A DNA stretch of 64,000 nucleotides, taken from Cyanoderma ruficeps. Lineage: Eukaryota; Chordata; Aves; Passeriformes; Timaliidae. The translations under genes and the position numbers were made by a program. This document shows, in pieces, positions 23,816 through 38,300 of the stretch; positions within the stretch are counted from its first letter, which is position 1; every line of letters starts with the position of its first letter. The stretch spans positions 248,001 to 312,000 of the forward strand of contig VZDJ01000843.1 in the NCBI GenBank assembly GCA_008694505.1. The letters run 5' to 3'. The notes beneath the pieces were generated by a model. That model saw only the letters and a list, made by a program, of their open reading frames with translations. It did not search any database and had not been told where the DNA came from.

Positions 23816-26800
23816 ATACTTCAGTACTTCAATATGTTTATTTATAAAGTAATTTAATTTTACAGAGGAAAAAATAACAATATAGAAGAAAACGTCAACT
23901 TAGTCATAGTCTCTTAAATGGTGTGCTTCATAACAAACAAAATCACAATCATCAGTACAGTGGATGTTACAGATTTTACTTAATGCAATTGAAGTGTTAA
24001 CTAATGCAAACTTTCTTCAAAAGAACATAATGGAAGTTGAATAAAATCTGTAATGATTTTAAGTCTTTAGCTGTATGCACTTTCCACTTAATTAGCACTG
24101 ATGTGCTGCTTACACAAAGAGGAAAACAGATCAAGTTCTTGAGCTTTAAACAAACAGGAGGAAGACATAACCCTTCATGCCTGAGCCATACCACAAAGCA
24201 CTGGCTCTTGTTTTCTGTGAGGCATACAGTGCTGCCCTGAAAAGTGTCATCATTTGGAAGCAGTACCCAAGTCTGGGTCTTGGAACATGAACACCAGCGA
24301 AGCATTCTGCCTCAATTAACAACCTCACACCTTCTGGGGGGGTCTGTTTCGCTTTTTAATGGTAAAAGTGCCTTGCAAACCCAGCTAAACTGCTCCTCGG
24401 GGATGAAGTTCAACTTCCATATAGTGCAGTGCCATGCAGACACAGTAAAGTTCCGTTGCAAGTATTGGTGTGAGAAGTATTTGCTGAGAGCTCTTAGTCA
24501 TGCAGTTCCCCATACTTTTTTTCTGCATAACAAAATTATGTACCCAACTCGTAAGATACAAATTTCATCCCCACAGTTTAGTCATTTTGATCAAACATGC
24601 TTAAAAAAATTTGCAAAGTTCTTCTCACCACTGGAAATGTGTCATAGAGAACTGTGTTTGCAGGATGTGTTTTCTTAAAAAGCTATGAATGCCTTATTTT
24701 AAAATTATTAATGCCCCATGAGCTGTAATCATTTTCTTAAAGGCACTGAACTGTAACCCATACTGGAAACAAGAAGCTAGTTCTGATCAAGAATATAAAT
24801 GCTTAGAAATGACAAAATACTCTGTTTTCAATAAAATCCATAGAGACCTTTCCAAATTTAAACATTCTGTACTCTGTGAAATGTTAACAATTACTTAAAA
24901 GGAAGTGCTTTTTTCCCTGGAAAAATTGAAGGACTTGAAGACATTTCTGACTTCCCAGAAGCAGCCAGAGCTGAGAACAATTTAAAGATAAGGGTTTCTG
25001 TAAAGCTGAATCTGTACAAAAAGTTAAGTCTTGCTGAACCTAACATTTTCAATGGAAAGACAAGTTAAACCCCAAGTATTTTGTTTTACTGTACTGCTAC
25101 CAATCTGGAATAGTTCCTCTGGTACAATCTTGAATATGGCCGATGTTGTTATTTAATGTTGACTTCCTTTTAAGTTCACAAGCTACATGAAAAATTGAAA
25201 TGCACACACAGCACAAATCCTACTGCATCTATCAGTGCTTACGTATGAGATTAAGAACAGTGCAAATACTAGCATTTAGCCTACTTCTATTCTTGAACTA
25301 CACTATTGCTATAAATGCATATGAACAAAAACATATTATCGAAGAGTTTCTAAGTCTAATTTACTGTAAAAGCACCTTCAGTTAGTTTGTATAAATTTAC
25401 CATATCTTAAATAATTTTGGTTGTTTCAAAAGCTGAAATATTGTAATAACAAAAACAGTTTGAAATTATGAAGTCGTTTATAAGCACCAGATTATTTAAC
25501 ATTTACAGTGCAAGACTTAATATTGGCTTATTTACAGAAATCAATATCAACAAGAGAGACTATTCTACTACTTTTCAGTAATTATAAGCTTCCTAACACA
25601 TCTAGAATATAACCTCCTAACTTCAAACATAAAGGCACCAGGCTTTACCTCTGGAAGAGAAACCTGTTGCTCAGAATTTGTAACAAAACCCCAAGTATCT
25701 GAGGATTAAGCAGCCCACCGACCCCACAGCTGGGCAGTCAGTTACTCCTGGAGCAACAGTGCTGTCTTGCACTACAGGATATTGAAGTTTGGATTCTTAA
25801 TGTAGACTCTTTGCTCTTCACACCATAATGGCATAAGTGCAAAAGCAAATCACCACATTAAGTAAAGGTTGGAAGAACTGTGTTCTTGTCTGAAAGTACA
25901 ATCTGAGAGCAAGTATGTTAGAAGTAGCCAGACCCAAAGCCTGCCTTAACAGCCACAGGTAGGTGAAGAAAAATCACTAAACATTGTTCTCAAATCACCA
26001 AATTAGTTCAGGAAAGTTGGAGCAGAGCACAGAAGCCTGGAACGGTGATTAGGCCCAAAATTTCATTAGAAACTATGCATGTTTGGTCTAAGGAATTTAC
26101 ATTGTGTTAAAAAATAATACTTTGATTGTGCAATAAATAAAGCTATTTCCCCCTCTCCTTCCCAGCCACTGTTGCCAGACTTCAAACTATGCAAGACACA
26201 GTTACTTTCAAAACCTGGATGATTGATGTGCATCAGGGAGCTGAAGTCAGCAGCACTTCAATCACTTAACTGGGCAGGGCACTCTTCAGTCCAAGGTCAA
26301 AGTATAAAAGCATTCTGAGGAGAGATGCTAAAAACCTCACGCTAAAGCAGGGAGTTGATGTAGTACCAGAAACTGCACACTAGTACCAGATTCCTAGCAC
26401 CACATAGCTGTAGGGTATTTTGCTGAATATTTGTTGACTGCAAGTTGATTCCAAGAAGACTGACTTGACCATTCATTATCTGAATAACCCCTAACATGGC
26501 AGCATTCTCAAACTGACAGTGTTTGTTTTTCAAGTATCTCGACACCAGCTCTCAAGTCAGACATGCAAACAGTTCCTACTTCCCTGTGTCTAGCTCCTGT
26601 AAAGTAAAAACTTACAGAACTAAAGCCTGTATCTCACTTGCTATTTCTTCACTATTTTATGGAAGCTAATGTAAACAGTACTTCTAAACTTAGAAATGCA
26701 ATTATAAAGGGATGGTGAAATAAGAACATAAACTACAGTAAACAAAATGTTCACAGTGCAGGGCATGATGGAACCTACCAAAGTGGATCACATGCCACCA

Positions 26801-29229
26801 CACTTATATAGTTTTAGGATAAACCTTACTAAGAAAGCAGAAAGCAATGCTACTACAGGAAACGGTACCCTTATACAAAGAAGTAAGTTATTGCATATTT
26901 ATCACATTTATTTGCAACTCACATTAAGGCTAGGTTTACTAAAATCAATGACATATGTATAAGCTTCACTTTGGGTTGCTTAATGAAGCAACCAATGTCT
27001 CTTATACTGAACCAACCTTTCACTAAGAAGAAAAAAATGACACAGTAAACAGAGGGCACCCAGCATCTCTTATTCATAGAACATGCTTTCATTGGTCTAA
27101 AGACTTCCTCTTGCCTGGGACTTGCCAAGGAAGTCCTTGCCAGGACTTCCCAAACAGATGACAGATGCTCCAAGTTCACTGTTTCATCAACATCCCCATT
27201 ATTCCACAGAGCAATAAATGATCTATAACTAATTTATCTGAAAAGTCAACTTATTTATAAAAAGATTTCCACAGCCTGTTATTGAATTATGCCTTAGGAG
27301 AGTCATGTTAGCTCCACAGGCAGTAGCAGCCTCAGGATATGATACAAACTTCTGCCTCACCATGAGTAAAGGCACTTTTGCTGGGAAATCAACTAAAATA
27401 GCACACAGAAGTAACTAAAGATTAGTTTTCACCTGAAGCTGAATAACGTAACCTCCTCCAGCATTATTCTTACCTTCTTAATTACTCCTCTTTGTCATTG
27501 TATGGCCTTTGGATACATTTAAGAAAAAAAAAAAAGAAGAAAAAAGAAGTGAGACAAAGCTAGATTGAGCTATTTCACAATTTGGTCTTGAAAAACAAGG
27601 CCCTCAGAACCCATGTCCTCCAGAAGAAGGAAATGCTGTAGTCCGTTTCTCCTGTTGACTGATACAGAAGTTGAACACTCCCATGGCCAAAATTGTTACA
27701 GCATTAAGAGTTCCAAATCACCTGGTACCAGGCAGGTGAATAAACCAGGAGAAAGTTCTAAAGCTATTTCTGAGCAAAACACTAGGTAGGGTATATGAAG
27801 TAGGGTGGTTGAAGGAAGACCAAGATTTTGGTTTTGGATGACATATGAGTTGCATAAAAACTCAGTGCATGTACATACACTACAAGGGTGTAGTTCATTC
27901 AACCTATGAAGTTAATCAATTACCTCTATTCTAGAGAAAAGTCCATTTTTAAATCTGGGACATGCTTGCTATCACAAGCTGCTGTGACAAATTATTTCAG
28001 TGCATTTCTCTCCGCTGCAATGCACATGCTCAAAACCCACTAACTTGAAGGTGATATAACAGCTCATCACCTCAACTCTTACAGGTTTTTTGTTCCTCCC
28101 CTCCATCCCCACCCCATCTTTCATTTTTTTCTAAGAAAGCACTGTAGCTGAAAATGACTGAGGCTAGATCATTTAAATGCTAACTGCAAGTGCAATTCAA
28201 TACTACTGGATATATATAGAGCACATACACTACACAAGAGATCTGAGGACAACAGCACAGAATACAATACTGAACACCCTTGGAATACTTATTGGAAGCC
28301 TGATTAAGCTGTTCAGTGTCACACAATGCCTCTACTACCCATGCACCTCTCTTCTTCCTCAGCAAGATCTACAGAGGCTTATTTACATTCAGTATAAATT
28401 CTACACAAGTAACCTCTCACAGACAAGTTTAAGCTTCTCTTTTTTTGCAAGCAGCTGCCTTGTAACTTCTTATGCAGCTGTGGGCAGTGCACAAGAGCTA
28501 ATTTAGACACTTTGAAGGGCTGAGTTTTACCCGGTTTGAGTGTCATTATTGAAGACCTAGGAAGAGTAGATACAAAAAGTCAACATGCTATAGATTTTAC
28601 TCAAGTACTAGTGATTGCCAGCCAACAAAAACTATCAGTATGAAGGAGGGAAGGTATTTGGGGCAAACAATCAGTACAGAGAAAGGATGACAGGCTGAGG
28701 CTAGGTTTGAAATGTGCAACTTGGTTTCAAAATCACTAAGACAGAGGTGTCCTCTGAGAATTAGTTTCATTGCCACTGCGTAATATTGCAATGTCCTACA
28801 AAATAATGACTAATAAGCCAAATAATTTACATCAGAACAGTTAAAAGGTTAGCAAGCTGGTATACTCAACAGTTAAAAAAAAGTCAATGACATTCTACAA
28901 AACACACAGCAAGTTAAACAAAATTTAAAAAACAAAACACAAGTGAAAAGAATGCCCTCTAATGCACAGCTAGGAACAAGTGAACTGAACATTGGAAAGG
29001 TACTTTTGTGGACAAAGACTAGACTGCATTTAAAGTGCAACACTTGACTATGCCACTCCCATACTGCAAAGGGAACAAACCCTTCCAAACCAGCAGTCAG
29101 TCCCTGCATTGCATTTTAAAACAAACTAACAAAACAAAATAAAAAACTCCTGAGAAAGAGTAAGGCTGGATAAGAAACCCCCTCAATTGCAACAGGCAAG
29201 TCTGATTCTTATTTCTAGTAAGTTTGCTG
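23816..29229 (-). other. DCP2: DCP2 3' UTR (inferred)
   Basis: About 5.4 kb of AT-rich, non-repetitive sequence lies between the stop and the AATAAA at 23837-23842 (minus strand). Human DCP2 also has a very long 3' UTR. Plus-strand open frames in it are short and unsupported. Confidence 0.6.
23837..23842 (-). promoter_or_regulatory. Distal poly(A) signal candidate of DCP2
   Basis: AATAAA on the minus strand, followed about 35 bases on by a G/T-rich stretch (GGTTATTGTGAAATGTGATGG). Confidence 0.55.
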
Positions 29230-29393
29230 TCAGAGGTCAAAGCTTTTCATTATGGCATCATGGTCAAACTTGAAACTCAAGAAAGCTCTTGATGAGAAAG
29301 AAAATTTGTAATGGCCATTGCATGCCATAGAATGTCCCTCTACGTGTTCTGGCAGTGGATCTTCATTGGAGCAACACATCTCATATGCAGCTT
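29230..29393 (-). CDS. DCP2: DCP2 exon 11, end of coding sequence
   Basis: 164 bases after acceptor TTTAAGCAG; stop TGA at 29230-29232. It encodes [20 protein letters not shown] and the conserved C-terminal block [15 protein letters not shown] to SFDL. Confidence 0.95.
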
Positions 29394-32300
29394 CTGCTTA
29401 AAGAGAAGAAAGTATGAAATAAATTTTAAATGGGCAATTGCCAATAAAAGTATCGATAACAACACAGAGCCATACCTCAAACATATATTCAATTAATATT
29501 TATAACAAAATCTGTATGTTTGGTCATAAACAGAAGAAGGTAACTCAGCCGTCTTTACAAGTTGTCTAGAGGCTAGAATAAATCTGCAAATTCACTGCAG
29601 TCTGGAAACACTTCCAACAGCCAGTTTTACACATATAGTAGTTTCATTTCTCAAAAGACATTTCTTAATAAGGAGGAAAAAAAATGGCACCCATTCCTGA
29701 GCAGTAAGTAAAGAACTGTGTGCACTCTGCTGCAGCTTATTACAAGCAGGACTGAAGGCCTTGAAACAACACTCTATTACCAGCACTGTGTTGACTAAAC
29801 TAGCTTCTAATTACTTTTTATTCAGCCACCAGTCTATCAGTCCATCTTTATAATTAAGGAGAAGAATACCAAGACCAACATGAAGCAGTATCTTTTTCAT
29901 TAAAGAACAAACAAAACTTCAGACTACCTTGGAAAAACATGGCTTTTTAAGATTTGGAAGGCTGCCATGAGGAAAAGCCCTCAACCAACATTGTTTGGGT
30001 GCCTTCAGGCTGTAGCACACGACAGTGGACAAAAATTCTGACTGCACTTGCCTGTTTCAAAGTTATCTTGAAGTCTTCTTGGATTAAGCCTTTTTTCACA
30101 TTTCTGGTGAAGAGAATGACCATACATTACACATTTTATGATAAAGAAATGGCATTATATTTAAGCATCATCTAACAGGCATCTGCTTTGACACACCTCA
30201 TGTGTGAATTATTTGTATGCTGAGTATGAATACTCAGCATTAATTCTGTCACATCACTTATGTAGCAAACATGCTTTAAGTCCACAAGTCTTTCAGAAGC
30301 ATGCAACCTTGTAACAGTCACTAAAACATTTCTAATGTGCAAACTTTTACAGGAAAATTTTGAGTACTTTCTAACTGTTTTAAGATGGAAGGGTCTCGCA
30401 TATGACGGTGTGGAATCAACGCTGTGCACGCATAAGCCCACTCTTCAATGAGCTTGTCCCAAAAAAGGCAAGGGGAATGTATTTGTAAACATGCTGCTAC
30501 TGCCAATTAAATTAATATCCTCTAGAGACACAAACTTAGAAGTCTCTGGGGAAGAGTTGTTTTAGCCCCAAGAATTGCTGCTGTAAGTACACCAATACAG
30601 AAAAAATATTGTGTTCTCTACAAATTAAAGAGTTTCCTGGCCTTCAAATTATATCAGAAAATTATCACAGGGACACAAAATATTTAAACTTTGAAAGACT
30701 GACCATCATGAAAACACAAGTGAAACGGAAAAAGAGAAACATTTAGAAAAGTCTCAGAAGAGTCTACAAAGTAACTGTGGAGCATTAACAACTGTTTCCA
30801 TGAAGATCTTACAGATTACCATCATAGTCTGTTCCTATCCATTCAAATTTCTGGGCAGTCAATTCACTCTTCTAGACTCGGACTCAAACATAACTAATCA
30901 TTTCCTGCTGCAGTGAGGATTTTAGGACAAGTTTATGGTTTCTGTATGTTTACATGAATAAGAGAAAGAAGGCAATAATCACAAGCCAGAATGGGAAGAA
31001 TCTAGTTTAAAGCCTGTAAACAAGAGAAACTAAAGCTGGGACAAGCCAGCTGAGCTGCATGGAGGACTGGGGCCTCACTGCTGCACAAGAGCCAACAAAG
31101 TACACTGAAGAGCCATAAAAAACAGGGAATCAAAAGCACATTCTACTATAAAAGGGAGCACAGCCCAGTGAGTCTACTCCCATTGAGAAAAATTGGACAA
31201 ACACAATTAGTAACTGCAAGGGAAAGTAACATACAAAGAGTGTGATACCAGAATTTACAAATTGCTGTAAACAGCTCTACTGTATGATTAAAAAACTATC
31301 TGAGATTCTGGCATCCAAGCCAAGTCTGTGTCTTAACATTTGTTTGATGGAGAGAAGGGAAATAATAAGCATTTGCATCACCATTTTCTAAGTGTTGCAT
31401 AACAAAACCCCATGCTTACAGTAAGACATCACACATGAATAAGTAAGATGTGTACTACACTAAGTTATTACTACACACCACAGAAGGCTTTTACATGACA
31501 GGAACCTGGAAAGCTGCAGGCCTGTGTACTGAAACAGCTGACAAATTTTCAACAGCTGAAATTACTTACTTCTAAAATGAAAACTTTGAAATTCAGTATG
31601 TTTGTTTATAGATGTATATGCATACAAGGTAAGAAATGTTATACATCTATGAACACATATCAAATACTTTGATCAAACATGCTCTTGATAGATACGTACT
31701 CTACTTTGTTTCAGCAGGACATTTGTTAAGCATTATGGAACCTATTAATGACACAGCCACTGCACGTTTCTTACCAAGGTATGGTTTTGCTTAAGTGGTT
31801 GACTGTGCAGTCCATTTGTTCGTTTCTTTTGGCTGGAAGTGTCTTGATTTTGCTTTCTACCATTGTTCCTCAGGCTCTGACTCTGCTGCTAAGTCCAAAA
31901 TAAGTAAAGGGAAGAGTTTAAATGGCATAATTCGACATTTTGGACATTTTCTACTTAGTAACTCCAACTTTCCCCCAAGGAAGTTCTAAACATATAAACA
32001 TTTTCTTTTACAGAAAAACTGAAGCCCACTGAAATTAACCAAACACACACTCAAGCTACAGGGCCATCAGCTGTTACTTATTCTCTCTTGCTCTATGACA
32101 GAATTATTACACAATTAATTCAGGTCAGTAAGTTTTCATGCACTGATGCAGATATACTAGGGATAACACCAAAATGGCAGGTATAATTACTATCTGTACA
32201 CGATACAGCACAATTACTACCTGATACCACCGCTTCTAGTGTGAGATAAATCAAAGAATTCCCAAGAGTATTCCCCAACTCCATGTTTCTATTTTTGCAT

Positions 32301-35300
32301 TCTGTGGTGATGAAATTCACTATTTTTGTGCTAGAAAAATATGAACAAAGACATCTGTATTTAATAGTTGTCCTGGGGTGACTTTATGATGTTTGTATCC
32401 CCAATTGTCTGTTCTGTTTATACTGGATATTATGTTCTGCAACTTTAAGACAGGTTCTGAGAGTGAAGGAGAGGAAAAAGAAGTGCAGTTTGTTATCAGA
32501 AGCTGCATTTTCTCCCCCACATCCTTCAGTGCTGTCTGCAGTATGGACAGTGAGAGAGAGCTCTCCTTTGTTTCTTAGTCAGTTTTTTTTGCTAGCTGAA
32601 GCAGACAAGTTTGCTAGACTCTGGGGTTTTTTTCTTTTACTTGGAATTGTTTAAACATGTTCTGGACTGAAAACCCAGAAAAACACCGTGAGGTCACACC
32701 TGTGACCCACTGGGGCCCAGGACAACATTTTCCAGTGCCAGAGAAACTGGTCAGAGATTAGACAAGCTGAGCTACAACCCATCGCAAGAACTTTCTCAAT
32801 TTTTCCATCTCTCTTCAGAGCAGCAAGAAGTTTTATTGTTTAATATTATTCATTTTTTATGCTTGTAAACACTTTACTTGTTAAATAAACATTTTTTTCC
32901 ACTTTTCTCTAAGAAATGTTTTTCCCAAACCAGTTAAGAGAAGGACCACTTAAATTTGCTTTCTAGAAGGCCCCCATTCAGAAGTTTCCTCCCAAACTTT
33001 GCCCTGAACCAAGACAATAGTCCAGATGCATACGCTTGCCTAAGAAAAAAAACTACCTTTATTTTCAAAACTTCAGACACCTCAGGAAGATTATATGGCT
33101 TTTGTGGCTGTTTTGGCTTCACCAACTGCTCTCCTGAAAAGCCATCTGTAAACACCTGCTGATTACAGCGAAGTTTGGATCTAGGAAAACAAAGACAGTT
33201 TACAACACAACTTTAAATCCACTGAGAGCAGAAGACAAGTATGAAAGAATTTACTGCTTTTTGACAACAATCTGGAAGACAATCTTAAATAACCTAGGAT
33301 GGAAACCCGAATAATGCTCACTGCCCTTTGTATTCTCCACAGACAAGAGGCTAAGTCCACATTAGCATTTGTCCTGTTGTTTGTTGGGGTTGCCCTGGCT
33401 CAAATTACTGAAGTCCTCTCATAGGGACTATAGGTATTAATAGGAGAGTCTGCTCTCCACTTTTCACTCAGCTGAATCTAAAGCCAGCAGCACTTGCTAC
33501 CCTACTGATTCCCACAGGTTTTTATCTAGCTAGCCACTTCTTAGAGTACTTCACAGTCTTGCTTTAGAGAGTCCTACTTTTCCTGCACAGAAGCGCCAAA
33601 AATATTGAACTTGAAGCACTGGAAGTTATCTACTTGCTTTAGCTTCTGTTTTTTTTGATTCCCATAAGCAAGACTGAGGAAATAATCTCCGTTCTGACAC
33701 CTGTGTATTATGACATTAATTAAGTTCTCACCTTACTTAACGATCCTATGTTGTAAGTCTATGCTTTTTTTGTTCATCTACCCATTACTGAAACACAAAT
33801 CTTTGGAGAAAAAGAAAAGGACAAGCAGTATTGTATATAATTTTCATTGCGTAATACTGTCATATTTGTATGACCAGTGTTTTATAAGAAAGAATATAGA
33901 GATGTTAAACTGACCTGGTTCTTACCTAGCTTTTTCCAAGTTGGGCTTAGAGGGTGTGCTCCCTGCAGATGAAAAACCATTGTCACTATCTGAGGAGTCT
34001 CCATTCCTTCGGGAAATCCATTCCCTCAGTGGCCTGTGAGCAAGGAGAAGTATAACAAGATCTACTTACCAAGACAAATCTAAAGAATTTAAAGTTGTCT
34101 GAAAGACCCTAGCATAGCATTTGCCTCATCTCAAACATACCTGATGAAGGGAATTGCCATAAAAAATTTATTAGGTGCCAAACCCAGCTTAGACTTCGGG
34201 GTCATGTCATTTCTGTGGCATGGTAATTTGTCGATGGAAAACCACTCAATATTCTAGAAAAACAAGAAATAAAATCAAAATACTCTCTACTGCAGCCTTA
34301 GCAGAATGTTACCGATGTGTATCAGCCACAATTATTTCCCTTAATTAAAAAATTACCATGGAAGACTTAAATTAACAGGCCACAACAGCATTTTTCACGA
34401 AAGGTTAATTAACTCTTCCAACTGCCACTACAGTAGCAGATGGTACAGCACAAAGTCATTGCATGATATTGCAGCTAAAATATCAAAGGTGTTAATCAGC
34501 AACTAAATTCTGAAAAAGAGTCTCATAAACAAACCAACCAAACGACAGCACACAGAATGCCATAATAAAGCTTTGAATAACTTTCAGTAAGTTTTTACTT
34601 AAAGTGCCATCAATACTGGACCACCAATACCCATTCAAAAGTAAGAAGGGTGTTTAGTTTGACAGTAAGTTTTAGGTTTCATTATAAAAGAAAAAAAACA
34701 AAACATGGAGATAGGATAGGATTTATGTTACTGGTTTTTTTTAATAGTTAAAACTGTATACTTTGCAGAATGAAGAACAAAATCAGGAATTCTGACCACA
34801 GTGTAGAAGAACCCACATGAGATTTGCTATCACAGAATCTACTCCAAAAGCCCCAGGTCCAGACAAGATGCAAACTATGGAAATAAGTTACAAAACAAAC
34901 ATGTTTTCAATACAGTTCTACAGAGAATACAAAACCAGCCTGCCTGGTGGCATTAGATCAGATTAAGACAAAGCTTCAAAACTGTTATTGCAAGAACTCT
35001 TCAACATTCCCACAGACACAGTCACTATTCTACAAAGTACAATATTTACTGTATATTTTAAAAAACCCCTCAAATTTCATCTCGTGTCATATCTTAAAAA
35101 ACAGGTCTCTAATGCAAAAAATTAAGTCCTGTCCAATCAAATACTTTCCCTATTTAGAAAGCAAGATGTCCTGTTCAGTGACACAATCTGCATGGAAATA
35201 TAGCTGTTTTAAACTGAATTGTCATGAAAAAAATATTCAAACTTCAAAGATTATAGATACCACAGACAAAGGTTCCAACAAGTTGCTACATAAGCCTTTG

Positions 35301-38300
35301 TCTTTCCCTCTCACAATACCTTTTAAAAGCCTAATGGTAAACAACACATCCAAAATAGCTTCCTTTTTCTGTCCCCTTCACAACCTCTTCCTTAAAATAT
35401 ACTGTTTTTTAAATCTGGACAGTTTTAGCCAAGAAAGAGAGAAAACAACCCTTAGTTTGTCCTTTTGATATGTAGGCTTTTGCATGTCCCCAACTAATAA
35501 TTACTTGAGAATATATAGTTACATATGCATCTGTAACTAGGAATAGTATGAAATTATTAATATATACACCACATATGAGAAAAGGAGAACTGTATTTTAG
35601 CTGCAGTCTTTTCATGATGAATGGAGATGTCACACAGATGGTCAAGTGTCAGACTTGCAGGTGAGCTGCAAGAAGTCAACAAAACCCTACAGTGCAGAGA
35701 TGCCCCTGGTACCTGGCATTTCAGGTGTTCATTGTGCTTAGTGGGTTCACTATTTTACGCACTTCTGGCTTTAAAAACTAACCTCTGCCAAGTTCCTATA
35801 GATTCGAACAAGGTAGCACATACCCGAATTTCCCTTCTCGTTTTGGGGTTGAATTTTGTGTTCTTGGGAACTCCTGGAATGATGTACAGCCGTGCTAACT
35901 GATCATTAATTCGCAGCTCAATGTAGTCCTCTTTGCAGATATAATCTTTTATGTCAAACCCAGTTTCTTCAAACACCTGAGAAGTATTTAGATGAAATTA
36001 GTGTGTGTGTACTTAGAGTTATCCTTTCACAACCTCTTACCACAAGGGAAGGAATGACTATTTTTCAGATACATCCACGAAAGCTGCGGGAAAAACAAGC
36101 CTTTACACATAGATGTTTGCTCAGAAATAGAAGTATCTACATGCTTTAGACTTCTCTAAGACGGCAGACCTGTAATGCAAGTTGAAACAATCCTGTTACA
36201 CCTTCATGAAGCAATTTATAAATATGGGGTGAGTCCTCCTCAGCTTCTGAAATACAACTGAACTCTGTAGGCACTGCCAAGCAAAGACCTTTTCAGTCAG
36301 ATTTTACACAGATGCAGCTTACGGTTTCAGATCTGTGCTGACTCCAGTGAAACAAGTTGAAAGATTTACTTCAGATATAAAATAAATTGTCAGTCTTTCC
36401 ACAATGACAATCTAACTTGACAGAAAAAAGATGGTAACAACAGTGCTGTTCACTAGTGAAATCTAAATTGATTTTTCAAAGTAACACCATCAAAAGATTT
36501 TTTTCCCCAGTATAACTGTGCCCCATTTAATGCTTTTGCTAGCATAACTTGGAAGTAAAGAGGAAGACATAGTTCATGTAATTCCTTCTTGAAGCAGCTA
36601 TGTCTAGTTTATCCTTGATAGGTATATTTAAACAAACAAACAAACAAAAATACCCCAAAACCCTGTGATTTCTCCTATACTGATTCAGTCCAACTTCCCT
36701 CACCTTAATTTTCTCTCTCAAAAACTCTGGATGTATTATGTTGAATGAACACTGAATTTGTACCAGTAATATTCTTTTACAGGCCATTTTGAATATACAG
36801 CTTCACTACATTATCTAGGTCTCCTGGAGCAATAAATACCACAGATTATTTTATTTTTCAGATTTTACTTGCCATATACATTGATTCTAGCTCCTGCATA
36901 ACTGAAAAACAGAAAAGGAGAGTTCTTCACGATTTTTACATAAAATTCTACAACCTCCAACTCAGCTCCTTAGCCTCTTTACATAGCCCAGTGTACACAA
37001 GCTAAATTCAATTTCTTCACATTTTTACAGTTATGGTGACCCTTGAAATTACTAGGCCAAAACCCATAAATTACGTAAGATTTCCCAAGCACCACAGGTA
37101 ATACTTAAAAGTAAATTCATAGTTCAGCAGAGAACTTTAAAAATATTACTCACTTAATTTACCGTATTAGTGCAAGACAATGTGAAACATAAACCCTTTT
37201 TTAAAAAAATTATATAACCTCAACCTTGATTACCACTTTGGAACTCAGAAAGGCACCAGAAGGTACATGAGAAGATGACTGCAAGAACAGATTATTTATT
37301 CATGTGATTTCACTAACGGGATTACTTAAGTAAAGTGCCTTTTCACCCAACACATATATCCTGATTTCAGCAAAATTCACCTCTTTATCTTAAAGAGTTG
37401 ACATAACTTACCTCTCTAGCAGCACAGTNNNNNNNNNNNNNNNNNNNNNNNNNNNNNNNNNNNNNNNNNNNNNNNNNNNNNNNNNNNNNNNNNNNNNNNN
37501 NNNNNNNNNNNNNNNNNNNNNNNNNNNNNNNNNNNNNNNNNNNNNNNNNNNNNNNNNNNNNNNNNNNNNNNNNNNNNNNNNNNNNNNNNNNNNNNNNNNN
37601 NNNNNNNNNNNNNNNNNNNNNNNNNNNNNNNNNNNNNNNNNNNNNNNNNNNNNNNNNNNNNNNNNNNNNNNNNNNNNNNNNNNNNNNNNNNNNNNNNNNN
37701 NNNNNNNNNNNNNNNNNNNNNNNNNNNNNNNNNNNNNNNNNNNNNNNNNNNNNNNNNNNNNNNNNNNNNNNNNNNNNNNNNNNNNNNNNNNNNNNNNNNN
37801 NNNNNNNNNNNNNNNNNNNNNNNNNNNNNNNNNNNNNNNNNNNNNNNNNNNNNNNNNNNNNNNNNNNNNNNNNNNNNNNNNNNNNNNNNNNNNNNNNNNN
37901 NNNNNNNNNNNNNNNNNNNNNNNNNNNNNNNNNNNNNNNNNNNNNNNNNNNNNNNNNNNNNNNNNNNNNNNNNNNNNNNNNNNNNNNNNNNNNNNNNNNN
38001 NNNNNNNNNNNNNNNNNNNNNNNNNNNNNNNNNNNNNNNNNNNNNNNNNNNNNNNNNNNNNNNNNNNNNNNNNNNNNNNNNNNNNNNNNNNNNNNNNNNN
38101 NNNNNNNNNNNNNNNNNNNNNNNNNNNNNNNNNNNNNNNNNNNNNNNNNNNNNNNNNNNNNNNNNNNNNNNNNNNNNNNNNNNNNNNNNNNNNNNNNNNN
38201 NNNNNNNNNNNNNNNNNNNNNNNNNNNNNNNNNNNNNNNNNNNNNNNNNNNNNNNNNNNNNNNNNNNNNNNAAAAAACCCCCAACCAACCAAAAAAAAAT

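Noticed and set aside
34947..35468. 173-codon frame antisense to DCP2
   Set aside because: AT-rich, Lys/Phe/Ser/Leu-biased translation in an intron; no conserved feature.
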